Positions 47,536-58,091 are shown, counted from the stretch's first letter. The stretch: 64,000 nucleotides of DNA from Hyphomicrobiales bacterium (GCA_021775875.1 JAJFHA010000011.1:200178-264177), one strand, 5' to 3'. Program-made: numbers and translations. The notes: generated from the sequence alone by a model not told the origin.

Positions 47536-48399
47536 ATGGCCCGAGGAATTGATCATCTTGTGCTCACCGTTCAAGACCTTGCTGCGGCCCGCGCATTTTA
47601 TGAAAAACTGGGATTCATTGTAACGCCCGATGCCCAGCATTCCTGGGGAACCGCCAATTGCCTGGTGCAGCTGGATGGCAGTTTTCTTGAAATCATTTGC
47701 GTCGATCGCCCTGAATTGCTGACCGAACCTGTAGGCAACGCATTTTCTTTCGGCACCATCATCAGGGATTTTTTAAAAACAGACGAAGGCTTCGCCATGT
47801 TGGTGTTGGAAAGCAAGGACGCTGCCGGCGACCTGAAGGACTATCGCAACAACGGGATTCATGCCTTTGAACCCTTTGGCTTTTCGAGAATTGCAAAATT
47901 GCCGGACGGGGACGAAGTTACGGTTTCTTTTTCCATCGCTGCTACAAAAGACCCATTGGCACCGAACGCCGCGTTTTTCTCATGCCAGCAGCACGCCCCC
48001 GAATATTTCTGGAAGAAAGAATACCAGACCCACGCCAATTCCGCTTTGGCGATCCGGGAAGTATCGCTGGTTTCTGGAGAACCGGCGGAGCACGAAAGTT
48101 TTTTCAAAGGCTATTCCGGCGTGGAAGTCGCCAAGATAAGCGATCAGGAATTGGTGATTGAGACACCAAGAGGCCGAATTTCAGTGCAGACCCCGGCACT
48201 GAGCGAAAAAATCTGGGGTCAGCCCAACAAAACAATACAAAAGCCCTGTTTGAATGGGTTTCGGATCGCCGTCGCCAATTTGGATGCTGCAAAATCGATC
48301 CTTGCCGGGAGCAATGTGCCTCATGAAGATCGTGGCGATCACGTATTGATTTCAGCTTCCAACGCGATGGGCGCCGCGATTATTTTCGAACAAGCCTGA
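47536..48399 (+). CDS. VOC family (glyoxalase-like) protein
   Basis: A 287-residue protein of the vicinal oxygen chelate fold. The N-terminal module begins GIDHLVLTVQDLAAARAFYE, with a likely metal His, and a second related half follows after about residue 150 (EVSLVSGEPAEHESFFKGYS). The arrangement fits the Glyoxalase_3-like group; I cannot assign a substrate. It starts 14 bases after pyrG and is followed by kdsA, a common place for this family in alphaproteobacteria. Confidence 0.85.
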   Translation: MARGIDHLVLTVQDLAAARAFYEKLGFIVTPDAQHSWGTANCLVQLDGSFLEIICVDRPELLTEPVGNAFSFGTIIRDFLKTDEGFAMLVLESKDAAGDLKDYRNNGIHAFEPFGFSRIAKLPDGDEVTVSFSIAATKDPLAPNAAFFSCQQHAPEYFWKKEYQTHANSALAIREVSLVSGEPAEHESFFKGYSGVEVAKISDQELVIETPRGRISVQTPALSEKIWGQPNKTIQKPCLNGFRIAVANLDAAKSILAGSNVPHEDRGDHVLISASNAMGAAIIFEQA

Positions 48400-48474
48400 T
48401 ACCGGCTCGCATCCGGTTAAAAATTACCATATATCTCACCGCAGAAAGTGCATTCTGCACGAAAGGCAATAACG

Positions 48475-49308
48475 ATGACAGTTTCCGTTGGTCCGCTGGA
48501 GATAGGGAACGACAAACCCCTGACGATCATAGCCGGACCGTGCCAGATGGAGAGCAGGGACCACGCCCTTGCGACCGCCGGGATGCTGAAAGAAATTTCA
48601 GCGCGTCTTGGTATCGGGCTTATCTATAAAACTTCTTTCGACAAAGCCAATCGCACAAGTATCACCAGCCCGCGCGGGATCGGCATTGAAGCGGCGTTGC
48701 CGATATTCGCGGAAATTCGTAAAACCTTCGACATGCCGGTCCTGACAGATGTGCACGATTCCGACCAATGCGAGGCAGTAGCGGACGCAGTGGACGTTTT
48801 GCAAATCCCTGCTTTTTTATGCCGCCAAACCGACCTTTTGCTGGCAGCGGCAGCAACAGGAAAAGTCGTAAATATCAAGAAGGGTCAGTTTCTGGCACCC
48901 TGGGATATGGTCAACGTCGTCGAGAAAATGCGCGGCGCTGGCAACAACAATATTCTGGTGACCGAGCGCGGTGCCAGCTTTGGCTATAATACACTTGTCT
49001 CAGATATGCGTGCATTGCCAATATTGCGCGATACCGGCTGCCCGGTTGTTTTTGATGCAACCCATTCCGTACAACAGCCCGGCGGGCAGGGCGGAACCAG
49101 CGGCGGTCAGCGAGAATTTGTCGCTGTATTGGCAAGAGCAGCGGTTGCAGTTGGTGTCGCAGCCGTCTTCGTTGAGACCCACCAAGACCCCGATAACGCC
49201 CCGTCAGATGGCCCCAACATGGTGCCATTGAACGAATTTGAAGCCCTGATCAGCGATTTGATGGCGTTCGATGCTTTGGCAAAAAGCAGGGCAGCAACTA
49301 TCAGTTAG
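48475..49308 (+). CDS. kdsA: 3-deoxy-8-phosphooctulonate (Kdo-8-P) synthase
   Basis: Condenses arabinose 5-phosphate with PEP to give Kdo-8-P for the LPS inner core. From ATG 48475 the protein has 277 residues. Signature blocks are [73 protein letters not shown] and [20 protein letters not shown]. It is preceded by the VOC gene and followed 11 bases later by the first copy of a hairpin repeat. The next backbone gene (eno) is 6 kb away. Confidence 0.97.
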   Translation: MTVSVGPLEIGNDKPLTIIAGPCQMESRDHALATAGMLKEISARLGIGLIYKTSFDKANRTSITSPRGIGIEAALPIFAEIRKTFDMPVLTDVHDSDQCEAVADAVDVLQIPAFLCRQTDLLLAAAATGKVVNIKKGQFLAPWDMVNVVEKMRGAGNNNILVTERGASFGYNTLVSDMRALPILRDTGCPVVFDATHSVQQPGGQGGTSGGQREFVAVLARAAVAVGVAAVFVETHQDPDNAPSDGPNMVPLNEFEALISDLMAFDALAKSRAATIS

Positions 49309-49319
49309 ATTGTCTCTGA

Positions 49320-49396
49320 AAAGCAGAACCGCCGTAATCTGTTACATCGTGAATTACTGGCGGGATATCAGTAATTGCATCGACAACAGTCGCTCT
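49320..49396. repeat. Hairpin-forming dispersed repeat, copy A
   Basis: 77 bases starting AAAGCAGAACCGCCG. It aligns without gaps to copy B (52087-52163) at about 60 of 77 positions by hand. CCGCCGTAAT (49329-49338) pairs with ATTAC-T-GGCGG (49353-49363), leaving one bulged T. It lies just after the kdsA stop. The rest of the gap to 49530 shows no gene. Confidence 0.7.
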
Positions 49397-49530
49397 AAAC
49401 GGACGCTCAGACTTCCGTTATGTATGAAGAACAGACTAATACCGTTTCTCAATGACCACTAAAAATGAGCCAAATCGTGATGTAGGCGACGGAGCATTCA
49501 AAAAAATCAATTCTGGAAATCAGATTGCGA

Positions 49531-50433
49531 CTATCGCTCTCTGAGTTGAGTTTCCAATTCTGTATCGAGCCATCCTCTGAACTGCGCGATTTTTGGTTCG
49601 TCCCAACGGGCATGTTTACAGAAAAAATAATATCCGTTGTTCAAAAAAGGGCTCTGCGGAAAAAGATCCACTAACTGACCAGTTTGCAATTCGTTCTCAA
49701 CCAAAAACCGGTCCATCAGCGTGACCCCAAGTCCTTCCACCGCAGCTCTGATCGCCAACTCGCCAGTTTCAAAAATAGGGCCCTTCTCATGGTCAAAGTC
49801 TCCCAAACTGTCGTTTGCGGAGAGCCAACTCGGCCAGTCCTGCTGACAAGCCGCTACATGGAGCAGGGTCTGGAACTTAAGGTCTTTTGGCGTCAGGAGA
49901 GGCTGTGTTCCATGCACCAAACTCGGGGCCGCGAGCGGGGTCAGCTGCTCTTCTTTGACCCGTTGAACTCTAAGGTCGTCTGGCCATTGTGGATTGTGGA
50001 ACGTGGCAATCGCGCAATCGAGGTCACTCTGTATGAACTCATCGATATTCGAAAGAAAGACACTTACTGAAATAGTTGTTTGAGCCATGGCGTTGGCCAG
50101 GCGTTGCAGCCGGGGGGTGAACCATCGGTTGGCCAGCGTAGGTGAACACATCACTTTCAGTTCGAGTTTTGAACTTGGAATGTCTGCCGCAGCCTGCGCA
50201 ATCAACTCAAACGATGAGGTTATTTTGGGCAATAGATTTTTTCCGACATCCGTCAGCTTCAAGCCTTGAGGCAGCCGCTGAAAAAGCAGAACACCAAAAT
50301 ATTCTTCGAGGAGTTTCACATGGCGGCTGATGGCACCGGGTGAAACATGCAGTTCCGCAGAGGCGCGTACAAAACTGCTATGCCTGGCTGCTGCTTCAAA
50401 CGCTCTGAGCGCATTAAGTGGTGGTAGTTTCAC
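49531..50433 (-). CDS. LysR-family transcriptional regulator (GcvA-like)
   Basis: A 300-residue LysR-type regulator. The N-terminal winged helix is PLNALRAFEAAARHSSFVRA followed by SPGAISRHVKLLEEYFGVLL, closest to the GcvA/AmpR group. The effector domain starts near residue 92 (LKVMCSPTLANRWFTPRL). It is transcribed divergently from a DapB-like dehydrogenase gene across a 129-base region containing a LysR-type dyad, so control of that gene and Dabb is likely. The effector is unknown. Confidence 0.92.
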   Translation of the reverse strand: MKLPPLNALRAFEAAARHSSFVRASAELHVSPGAISRHVKLLEEYFGVLLFQRLPQGLKLTDVGKNLLPKITSSFELIAQAAADIPSSKLELKVMCSPTLANRWFTPRLQRLANAMAQTTISVSVFLSNIDEFIQSDLDCAIATFHNPQWPDDLRVQRVKEEQLTPLAAPSLVHGTQPLLTPKDLKFQTLLHVAACQQDWPSWLSANDSLGDFDHEKGPIFETGELAIRAAVEGLGVTLMDRFLVENELQTGQLVDLFPQSPFLNNGYYFFCKHARWDEPKIAQFRGWLDTELETQLRER

Positions 50434-50447
50434 TTATTTCTCCAGAC

Positions 50448-50466
50448 TTAGCTTTCCTGAGGCTAA
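50448..50466. promoter_or_regulatory. Candidate LysR-type operator
   Basis: TTAGC and GCTAA flank a 9-base centre, containing the T-N11-A pattern of LysR boxes. It lies 15 bases before the regulator start and about 100 bases before the divergent dehydrogenase gene. Identification is by position and symmetry only. Confidence 0.35.
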
Positions 50467-50562
50467 CACGCAGGAAGCTTTATGTGCAACTGCAGCGACC
50501 ATGTTCTATCCTAGCGGTGCGAACTTTGGTCTTACCGACCCTTCACTGGAGGTAAAACTGCC

Positions 50563-51621
50563 ATGAACAACCTTTTGGACGCACCCAAAGGCATCCTTAT
50601 CTACGGTCTTGGTGGGGTCGGGCTGGCAATTGCGCGACTTTTGAATGACCGGGGCTGGCCTGTGGTCGCAGCAGTTAACCGCGCTGGGGCCAAAGTCGGT
50701 CAGGACCTGGGAAGTCTCGCCAATGTCGCTGGGTTCGCCGGGATTATTGTGGAAGAGGCAGATGTCGTGGATTTCTCCGCCGTTGACGCCGACATTGCGA
50801 TCATCGCCATCAATGATCGTTTGATGTACAACGCGCCTCATCATAAACGGCTGCTTGAGGCCGGATTGAATGTTATCTGCGTTGGCGGCGAGAGTTCGTA
50901 TCCGCAAGCAGTAGATCCTGACCTTTCCGGCGCATTGGATCGGATAGCAAGAGCAAATGGTGTAACATTTACCGGCTGCGGACTTTGGGACACTTATCGC
51001 GTCTGGTCGATCAAGACGTTGTGTGGCCCCTGCACGTTGCTGCACGGTCTTCACCATCGCAGCGTAACTGATGCGAACCGGTTTGGCCCGGAAGTTGTGC
51101 GAGTAGCAAGAATCGGTGACGCGCTGGAATCCTTTAACAGAGACGAGGGCTCAACAAGAGAGCCGGAGAAATCCATCTATCGGGTCTTTGTTCACCAGGT
51201 AGTGGCATCGCTCGGGCTGACCGTTACGTCGGTGACCGAGCATCAGGAGCCGGTCTTTTTCGACGAACCCGTCCACTGTCCGGTGCTTGGGCGTGAGATT
51301 GAACCGGGGTTCTGTGTTGGCATGCGTTCGGTTATTGAGGTCAAGACTGAGGAGAATGTAACGGCGATGGCTGAGGTTGATCTGCGGCTTACACAAAGCG
51401 GGGAGGGCGAATGGATGAGTTGGGCCATTGATGGTAATCCCGCCGCGGAGATGCGCCTGCACGGGTTCGATACTGGCCATGCGACGGTTTCAAGCGTCGT
51501 CAATCGAATACAAGATGTCGTAGCTGCCCAGCCCGGCCTGGTGACCGTCGATCAAATGGCACCCATGCAGTTTCAACCGAGCCCCATTTCGATTGCTACA
51601 AGGGTGGCAGAGTCGGTTTGA
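50563..51621 (+). CDS. NAD(P)-binding dehydrogenase related to dihydrodipicolinate reductase / 2,4-diaminopentanoate dehydrogenase
   Basis: A 352-residue Rossmann-fold oxidoreductase. The dinucleotide loop is LIYGLGGVGLAIARLLNDRG; later FTGCGLWDTYRVWSIKTLCG and EVVRVARIGDALESF resemble the DapB-like 2,4-diaminopentanoate dehydrogenase group, which deaminates amines with NAD(P). The DapB active-site HHxxK pattern is not obvious. The start follows ACTGGAGG. A small Dabb protein gene follows after 30 bases, and a LysR gene diverges. A role in catabolism of an amine or amino acid is plausible but not shown. Confidence 0.7.
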   Translation: MNNLLDAPKGILIYGLGGVGLAIARLLNDRGWPVVAAVNRAGAKVGQDLGSLANVAGFAGIIVEEADVVDFSAVDADIAIIAINDRLMYNAPHHKRLLEAGLNVICVGGESSYPQAVDPDLSGALDRIARANGVTFTGCGLWDTYRVWSIKTLCGPCTLLHGLHHRSVTDANRFGPEVVRVARIGDALESFNRDEGSTREPEKSIYRVFVHQVVASLGLTVTSVTEHQEPVFFDEPVHCPVLGREIEPGFCVGMRSVIEVKTEENVTAMAEVDLRLTQSGEGEWMSWAIDGNPAAEMRLHGFDTGHATVSSVVNRIQDVVAAQPGLVTVDQMAPMQFQPSPISIATRVAESV

Positions 51622-51651
51622 CGTTTCCAACCCGCAACAGGAGGTAGCACT

Positions 51652-51951
51652 GTGATCAAGCATATTGTTCTGATGAAAATGAATGGCGGAACGAACGAGA
51701 AGGTTGTCGCCAGGATGCAAGATTATGCAACGCAAATTCGCGAACAAATAGGAGAGGTTCAAAGTTACGAAATCATTCCCAATGTGGCGGCTGGAAACAA
51801 GGGATTTAACTGGGCAATTGTTTCGAAATTTGCAAACGAAGTGGACATCGAAAGCTACAAGGTCGCGCCCTTGCACCGCGAGTTCGTTTCTTATTGCGAC
51901 CCTTTTACCGAGGATTTCCTCACATTGGACTATGTCATGCCCGGCGTATAA
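51652..51951 (+). CDS. Dabb family (stress-responsive A/B barrel) protein
   Basis: A 99-residue dimeric ferredoxin-like alpha/beta barrel protein. The start IKHIVLMKMNGGTNEKVVAR and the end HREFVSYCDPFTEDFLTLDY match the Dabb family, whose members bind or cyclise small acyl or polyketide-like compounds. It starts at GTG 51652 with CAGGAGG upstream. With the preceding dehydrogenase it forms a two-gene operon, so it may act on the same pathway intermediate. Confidence 0.85.
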   Translation: MIKHIVLMKMNGGTNEKVVARMQDYATQIREQIGEVQSYEIIPNVAAGNKGFNWAIVSKFANEVDIESYKVAPLHREFVSYCDPFTEDFLTLDYVMPGV

Positions 51952-52086
51952 GCTGAAGCCGTTATATTCTCTGAACACGGCCTGTCGGGCAGACTACCGC
52001 TTTCGCTGATTCAATACCGTTTCCCTGACCATCCTCTCAATTCGAACTCATCTAGTGAATCGAAAGACATGGATTGCACCCCCTAC

Positions 52087-52163
52087 AAAGCAGAACCGTC
52101 GCAATCTGTTGCTTTATGAATTACCGACGAAATGTCCGAAATTGCATCGACATCGGTTGTTCT
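52087..52163. repeat. Hairpin-forming dispersed repeat, copy B
   Basis: Gapless match to copy A. The left arm reads CCGTCG and the right arm CCGACG, so C-to-T on the left is compensated by G-to-A on the right. It lies in the 264-base gap between the Dabb gene and the 3' end of the methyltransferase; nothing else is recognisable there. Confidence 0.7.
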
Positions 52164-52215
52164 GAAGGGTTAGCCCGTATTTCGGCCATGAGTCATAAAT
52201 CGCCGTACCTTACGG

Positions 52216-53006
52216 TTAGCGGGTTGCAGTCACAACGAACTGTGGCGCGAGTGCGAGATAGCTCCCCTCCGATAACGCATGTTCAATTGTAGAGAGTATT
52301 TCTTCAATACCGGCAGCGCTCATTTGTCCACTGCCCTGGGCGTATCCTGCCATGTTCTTGATCATGGGCAACAGTCTTCCATCAGTATCGGGTCGGGTAA
52401 CGACCTGAACATTATGTCTGAGAACCCAGCTAACATCATCAAGCCATAGAGCTTTCTGCCAATGTCCGGTGTCCGACACGCATGGCTTGCAGCATCTACA
52501 AGGGTGGACCAAGTCTTGTTGGAGACAGGCTCTACAATCATCATCGGCCAATCGCCTTCAATGGCATGCACCTTGCCACCTGTTCTCAGGACGCGCCGGA
52601 ACTCACAGATAGTATATTCTGCATTGTCCACATAGATGAGTGTGTTGCGAGTGGTCAGGCGATCCAGAGAACCATCTGGCAATGGCAGTGTGGAACCATC
52701 GCATTGATGTGCGCTGACGTTGTTGCTGACTCCGGCTGCTACTGCATTGTCTATTGTTTGAGAGACAAAACCTGAATTGATATCCAGTGCGTGAACATGA
52801 CCGTCGGCCCCAACCCACGTAGCGATTTCAATTGCCGTATGGCCCGGCCCGCTGCCGAAATCACCGACAATATGCCCTGGACCAATGTCTGCTGGTTCAT
52901 AGAGAATGGATGAATCCGGGTTCCATTGGAACATGCGCTGATATCGGTCCAGCCTGTCCCTGTCGATGTTAATCCAATGGTCCTTGTAGAATGGATCGCT
53001 AGTCAC
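52216..53006 (-). pseudogene. Class I SAM-dependent methyltransferase, frameshifted
   Basis: The first 200 codons from ATG 53006 encode a Methyltransf_11-type fold: IVGDFGSGPGHTAIEIATWV (SAM loop), VHALDINSGFV and the motif-V region FRRVLRTGGKVHAIEGDWP. Near 52413-52415 the frame changes. The original frame ends at 52362, while the -1 frame gives the sensible C-terminus VQVVTRPDTDGRLLPMIKNM through to VVTATR and stops at 52216. A one-base deletion in GAC-AT(x)-AAT explains it. The full protein would have about 263 residues. The gene is isolated between repeat copies B and C. A sequencing error cannot be excluded. Confidence 0.75.
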
Positions 53007-53193
53007 AAATGCACCGCCTTAACAATTTATGCCTGATGGGCAAGAGTAGCGGGCTCTGAGGGCTGTTGTCGATGGTTCGAACTTCCGCTCCGGGTCATTT
53101 TGCCGCCGTTCATCGGATGCGTTTAGGAAGTGCGCCACACCGACGAAAGCTGGCATGCCCCATGGTTTGAATGTTTCAGATTTTGCCCTTTTT

Positions 53194-53230
53194 AAAGCAG
53201 AACCGCCGCAATCTGTTGGATTGCGGCGGT
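53194..53230. repeat. Hairpin-forming dispersed repeat, copy C (short form)
   Basis: It shares the 5' core AAAGCAGAACCGCCG with copies A and B, but the arm then closes directly: ACCGCCGCAATC (53202-53213), loop TGTTG, GATTGCGGCGGT (53219-53230), a perfect 12-bp stem. Homology to A and B does not continue beyond. It lies in a 430-base gene-free region upstream of the methyltransferase. Confidence 0.7.
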
Positions 53231-53367
53231 ATATCTCGCCGGGGGAAGTTCAAATTCCTGCAACTGAACCATGCGGGCGATGGCCTCCATTGCATATGGA
53301 ATAGTGAAATCGGCAAGAAATTCTACTCGGTACAACCTGAATGTGTACCATCAGGCTCGCTGCATCT

Positions 53368-53381
53368 TTGATCTGGATCAA
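53368..53381. promoter_or_regulatory. Perfect FNR/Anr-type box without an adjacent gene start
   Basis: TTGAT-CTGG-ATCAA matches the consensus TTGAT-N4-ATCAA exactly and extends by one more pair (TTTGATC/GATCAAA). The nearest downstream gene start is the broken methyltransferase, 362 bases away; DUF1835 ends 56 bases on the other side. It may be an orphan site, serve an unannotated RNA, or be a chance dyad. Confidence 0.35.
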
Positions 53382-53397
53382 ATTTGGAAAATTAGAT

Positions 53398-53418
53398 TTG
53401 ACCAAGCAATTTGGTCAA
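53398..53418 (-). terminator. Candidate terminator of the nrtS-queF-DUF1835 operon
   Basis: TTGACCAA-GCAAT-TTGGTCAA is a perfect 8-bp inverted repeat 19 bases after the DUF1835 stop. On the - strand it is followed by ATCTAATTTT. The stem is AT-rich and the T-tract is offset, so this is a moderate call. Confidence 0.4.
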
Positions 53419-53436
53419 GAAATTTGGTTTGACAAA

Positions 53437-54411
53437 TTAAGCGGTTAGGGTGCGCTTTGCCGGGTCCCACCGCCATAAATTATCGTTTGTGACGTGCGTG
53501 CCGCCGATCCATGTATCAATCTGGTTGAGGGCCGCATGGTCTTTGTCTCCGGCCAATACAGCTTCGCCAGCTTCGGTCAATTCAATCTCGGACGTTATGA
53601 ATGCCTTGCGCCGCTCATCATCTTCAAGCAGGGAGGGGGTAAACGGCTCGCTCAAACCCTCAAATAATGGTTTGGCTCCGGTCGCAAGATTGGACAGTTG
53701 GGCAAAAAACCCCGTATCTCCCCAAAATGCGGCTTCTTCCATCCCCATGGTTCTGGCAAATAACGGTCCCGGTCGGGTGACGCCGCGCTGAATGGAATAT
53801 AAAGCTTGCCGTTCTGATCGGTTCAAACCGTCGAGGCCGGGCATTTCTTCCAGCATCCGGCCAATGGCCTGGCGAAGATGTGGCAATTCCGGAAATTTGA
53901 GCTTGAAACAGGCTGCGAAATCTTCCGGGTTATCTTTTCGAAATGCGGTCCAGACTTTTCGGGCATCGGCGACCATAGTTTCGCTTATAGGTTGGGTGAG
54001 GTCGGCAAGATCAAGGATATTGTCCGGCGTTTGCATCCCCAGATAGATGTCGGTTTGCACCAGGAAAACATTCTCCAACCTGCTGTGATTAGCGAGCATA
54101 TCCAAAATTTGAATGAGCTGGAGTTGATCAAATAGATCATGCTCGAACCACAATTCGATCGTGTCGAATTTCTCGTGCATTTCCAGCAATCCATCCCGGG
54201 CTTCAAGTCCTGTCAGGATTTCCGTTTTGTCACGGTCACTCATATCAGCCAGATAGGTGGCACGGATGTTTCGTAATTCCGCATCTGATTCCGTTGCCGG
54301 AACCGGCCCCACATGGAGACAATCGCGCCACGGTTCGATTACGCCCTGCTTGCCCGCCGCACTCAGCAGGTCGGCAGCGCTATCGCCGTTTGTAATGATC
54401 AGGGAAGCCAT
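53437..54411 (-). CDS. DUF1835 domain-containing protein
   Basis: A 324-residue protein of the DUF1835 family. The N-terminus LIITNGDSAADLL, the segment PWRDCLHVGPVP, and then IELWFEHDLFDQLQLIQILD and ERQALYSIQRGVTRPGPLFA are the conserved features. The C-terminal DPAKRTLTA ends a domain often annotated DUF3658. The molecular function is unknown. It starts 6 bases after the queF stop and appears to be the last gene of a three-gene operon. Confidence 0.85.
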   Translation of the reverse strand: MASLIITNGDSAADLLSAAGKQGVIEPWRDCLHVGPVPATESDAELRNIRATYLADMSDRDKTEILTGLEARDGLLEMHEKFDTIELWFEHDLFDQLQLIQILDMLANHSRLENVFLVQTDIYLGMQTPDNILDLADLTQPISETMVADARKVWTAFRKDNPEDFAACFKLKFPELPHLRQAIGRMLEEMPGLDGLNRSERQALYSIQRGVTRPGPLFARTMGMEEAAFWGDTGFFAQLSNLATGAKPLFEGLSEPFTPSLLEDDERRKAFITSEIELTEAGEAVLAGDKDHAALNQIDTWIGGTHVTNDNLWRWDPAKRTLTA

Positions 54412-54417
54412 TCAGTT

Positions 54418-54873
54418 TTAGCCACGCCCCCGGTATGGCGCGACGCCCTGATCTGGCAGCCAAAGATTTGCGGGCGCTTCGCCATGCTGCCAGAAAACAT
54501 CAATCGGGATGCCACCGCGGGGATACCAATACCCACCTATCCTGAGAAAGCGCGGGTCGAGGGTTGTTACCAGCCGTTTTCCGATGGCAACAGTACAATC
54601 TTCGTGAAATGCGCCGTGGTTTCTAAAAGATGCAAGATAGAGTTTGAGCGATTTGGACTCTACCAACCACTTGTCGGCAACGAAATCGATCACCAGATGG
54701 GCGAAATCGGGTTGTCCCGTCACAGGGCAAATTGAAGTAAATTCCGGGCAAGTAAAACGCACCAGGTAATCTGAATCTTCGTGCGGATTAGGAACCCTGT
54801 CGAGGATGGCAGATTCAGGTGAAGAAGGAGCGTCTATATTCGCGCCCAATTGCATTTCATTATTTTCCATCAA
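54418..54873 (-). CDS. queF: NADPH-dependent 7-cyano-7-deazaguanine reductase QueF
   Basis: Reduces preQ0 to preQ1 in queuosine tRNA modification. The 151-residue type I (unimodular) QueF has the catalytic Cys49 and Asp56 in [16 protein letters not shown], the NADPH/substrate motif [20 protein letters not shown], and GGIPIDVFW near the end. The other queuosine genes (queC, queD, queE) are not in the window. It is cotranscribed with the small nrtS-like gene upstream (3-base gap) and DUF1835 downstream. Confidence 0.95.
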   Translation of the reverse strand: MMENNEMQLGANIDAPSSPESAILDRVPNPHEDSDYLVRFTCPEFTSICPVTGQPDFAHLVIDFVADKWLVESKSLKLYLASFRNHGAFHEDCTVAIGKRLVTTLDPRFLRIGGYWYPRGGIPIDVFWQHGEAPANLWLPDQGVAPYRGRG

Positions 54874-54876
54874 TCC

Positions 54877-56545
<1,669 letters not shown>

Positions 56546-56608
56546 CGGTTCAGGTTTCGTTTACGATTCCCGGCCACCATCATCCGGAATCACCGAAGCG
56601 GAATCAGA

Positions 56609-56932
56609 ATGGTAAGATCGACCTCCATCATCAGATACATGAAGCGCGCAATCTTTCCTGCTTTGTGCACATTCGTTGTTGCCTATTTCGCTTACCATGT
56701 AGTCAACGGGAATCGAGGCCTGATTGCATGGTACAGCCTGCAACAGGAGGCTGCCGCACTGCAGTTGGAGTTGGAGTGGCTTCAATCCGAGCGACAGAAC
56801 CTGGAACAGCGGGTCGCTTTGATGCAGCCTGAAAGCCTTGACCCGGATATGCTGGATGAGCGGGCGCGGCAGATATTGAACCTTGCCCACCCGGATGAAA
56901 TCACGATTTTATTTTCTGAACGCGGCGATTAA
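56609..56932 (+). CDS. ftsB: Septum formation initiator FtsB/DivIC family protein
   Basis: A small bitopic divisome protein, partner of FtsL and FtsQ. The 107-residue product (or 97 if it starts at ATG 56639) has one membrane helix (AIFPALCTFVVAYFAYHVV) and then a periplasmic coiled coil (LQQEAAALQLELEWLQSERQ), ending in DMLDERARQILNLAHPDEI, the conserved family tail. Its position between eno and pdhA is the standard one in alphaproteobacteria. Confidence 0.9.
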   Translation: MVRSTSIIRYMKRAIFPALCTFVVAYFAYHVVNGNRGLIAWYSLQQEAAALQLELEWLQSERQNLEQRVALMQPESLDPDMLDERARQILNLAHPDEITILFSERGD

Positions 56933-57032
56933 TCTGATCAAGATATCGTCACCGGTTATCCAGTGCCGTTGGCTGGAATTTCGTGCGGGGATCAGCTAGG
57001 CTTTATTTTTACAATTTACAGGGCAGACAAGT

Positions 57033-58082
57033 ATGGCGGCAACGAGGAAAACCCCGGTCAAAAACAGTAAAAAGCAGAGCAAAAAAAGCGACGTTAGTGC
57101 GGGGTCCAATACCGTCATAGATTTCTCCAGCGAAGATGAATTGGCAGCCTATAAACGAATGCTTTTGATTCGCCGCTTTGAAGAAAAAGCCGGCCAGCTC
57201 TACGGCATGGGTTTCATCGGCGGATTTTGCCATCTCTATATTGGCCAGGAAGCCGTTGTGGTGGGCATGGAAATGGCTGCTAGTGACGACGATCAAGTCA
57301 TTACATCGTACCGCGATCATGGTCATATGCTTGCCTGCGACATGGACCCGAAAGGGGTTATGGCAGAACTGACGGGCCGCGCCACAGGATACTCCAAAGG
57401 CAAGGGTGGCTCCATGCACATGTTCTCGCGGGAAAAGAATTTCTACGGTGGACACGGCATCGTCGGCGCACAGGTATCGCTTGGCACCGGCCTCGCGTTT
57501 GCAAATAAGTACCGCGATGACAATACCGTCTCCATGACCTATTTCGGCGAAGGTGCGCTTAATCAGGGCCAGGTTTATGAGAGCTTCAACATGGCCTCGT
57601 TATGGAAATTGCCGGTCGTTTATGTTCTGGAGAATAATCAATATGCCATGGGTACGGCGGTAACCCGAGCAGCTGCCAAATCAGAAGAATTGTATAATCG
57701 CGGTTCCGTCTACGGTATCCCCGGCGAGCAGGTGGACGGCATGGATGTGCGCCTGGTCCGCGAGGCCGGAAACCGCGCAATCACCCATTGCCGCGAAGGC
57801 AACGGGCCTTACATTCTGGAGATGAAAACATACCGCTACAGAGGCCATTCCATGTCCGACCCGGCCAAATATCGCAGCCGGGAAGAGGTCCAGGAAATGC
57901 GCGAACAGCGTGACCCGATCGAGCAGATCAGGAAACGCATTCAGGATGCGGGAATTGCAGATGAAGCCGCGCTAAAAAATATCGACAAGGATATCCGCGC
58001 GACTGTGAACGAAGCAGCAGAATTTGCCCAGACCGGGCCGGAACCGGATCCGGCTGAACTCTGGACGGATATTTTGGTTTAG
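57033..58082 (+). CDS. pdhA: Pyruvate dehydrogenase E1 component, alpha subunit
   Basis: The ThDP-dependent decarboxylase subunit of the PDH complex. The 349-residue protein has a Lys-rich N-terminal extension of about 30 residues, then the E1-alpha fold: GFCHLYIGQEAVVVGMEMA, TSYRDHGHMLACDMD, GSMHMFSREKNFYGGHGIVG, and the ThDP motif from FGEGALNQGQVYESFNMA to VYVLENNQYAMGT. The phosphorylation-loop region YRYRGHSMSDPAKYRSREEV is conserved. pdhB starts 9 bases later. Confidence 0.97.
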   Translation: MAATRKTPVKNSKKQSKKSDVSAGSNTVIDFSSEDELAAYKRMLLIRRFEEKAGQLYGMGFIGGFCHLYIGQEAVVVGMEMAASDDDQVITSYRDHGHMLACDMDPKGVMAELTGRATGYSKGKGGSMHMFSREKNFYGGHGIVGAQVSLGTGLAFANKYRDDNTVSMTYFGEGALNQGQVYESFNMASLWKLPVVYVLENNQYAMGTAVTRAAAKSEELYNRGSVYGIPGEQVDGMDVRLVREAGNRAITHCREGNGPYILEMKTYRYRGHSMSDPAKYRSREEVQEMREQRDPIEQIRKRIQDAGIADEAALKNIDKDIRATVNEAAEFAQTGPEPDPAELWTDILV

Positions 58083-58091
58083 GGGGCGCAG

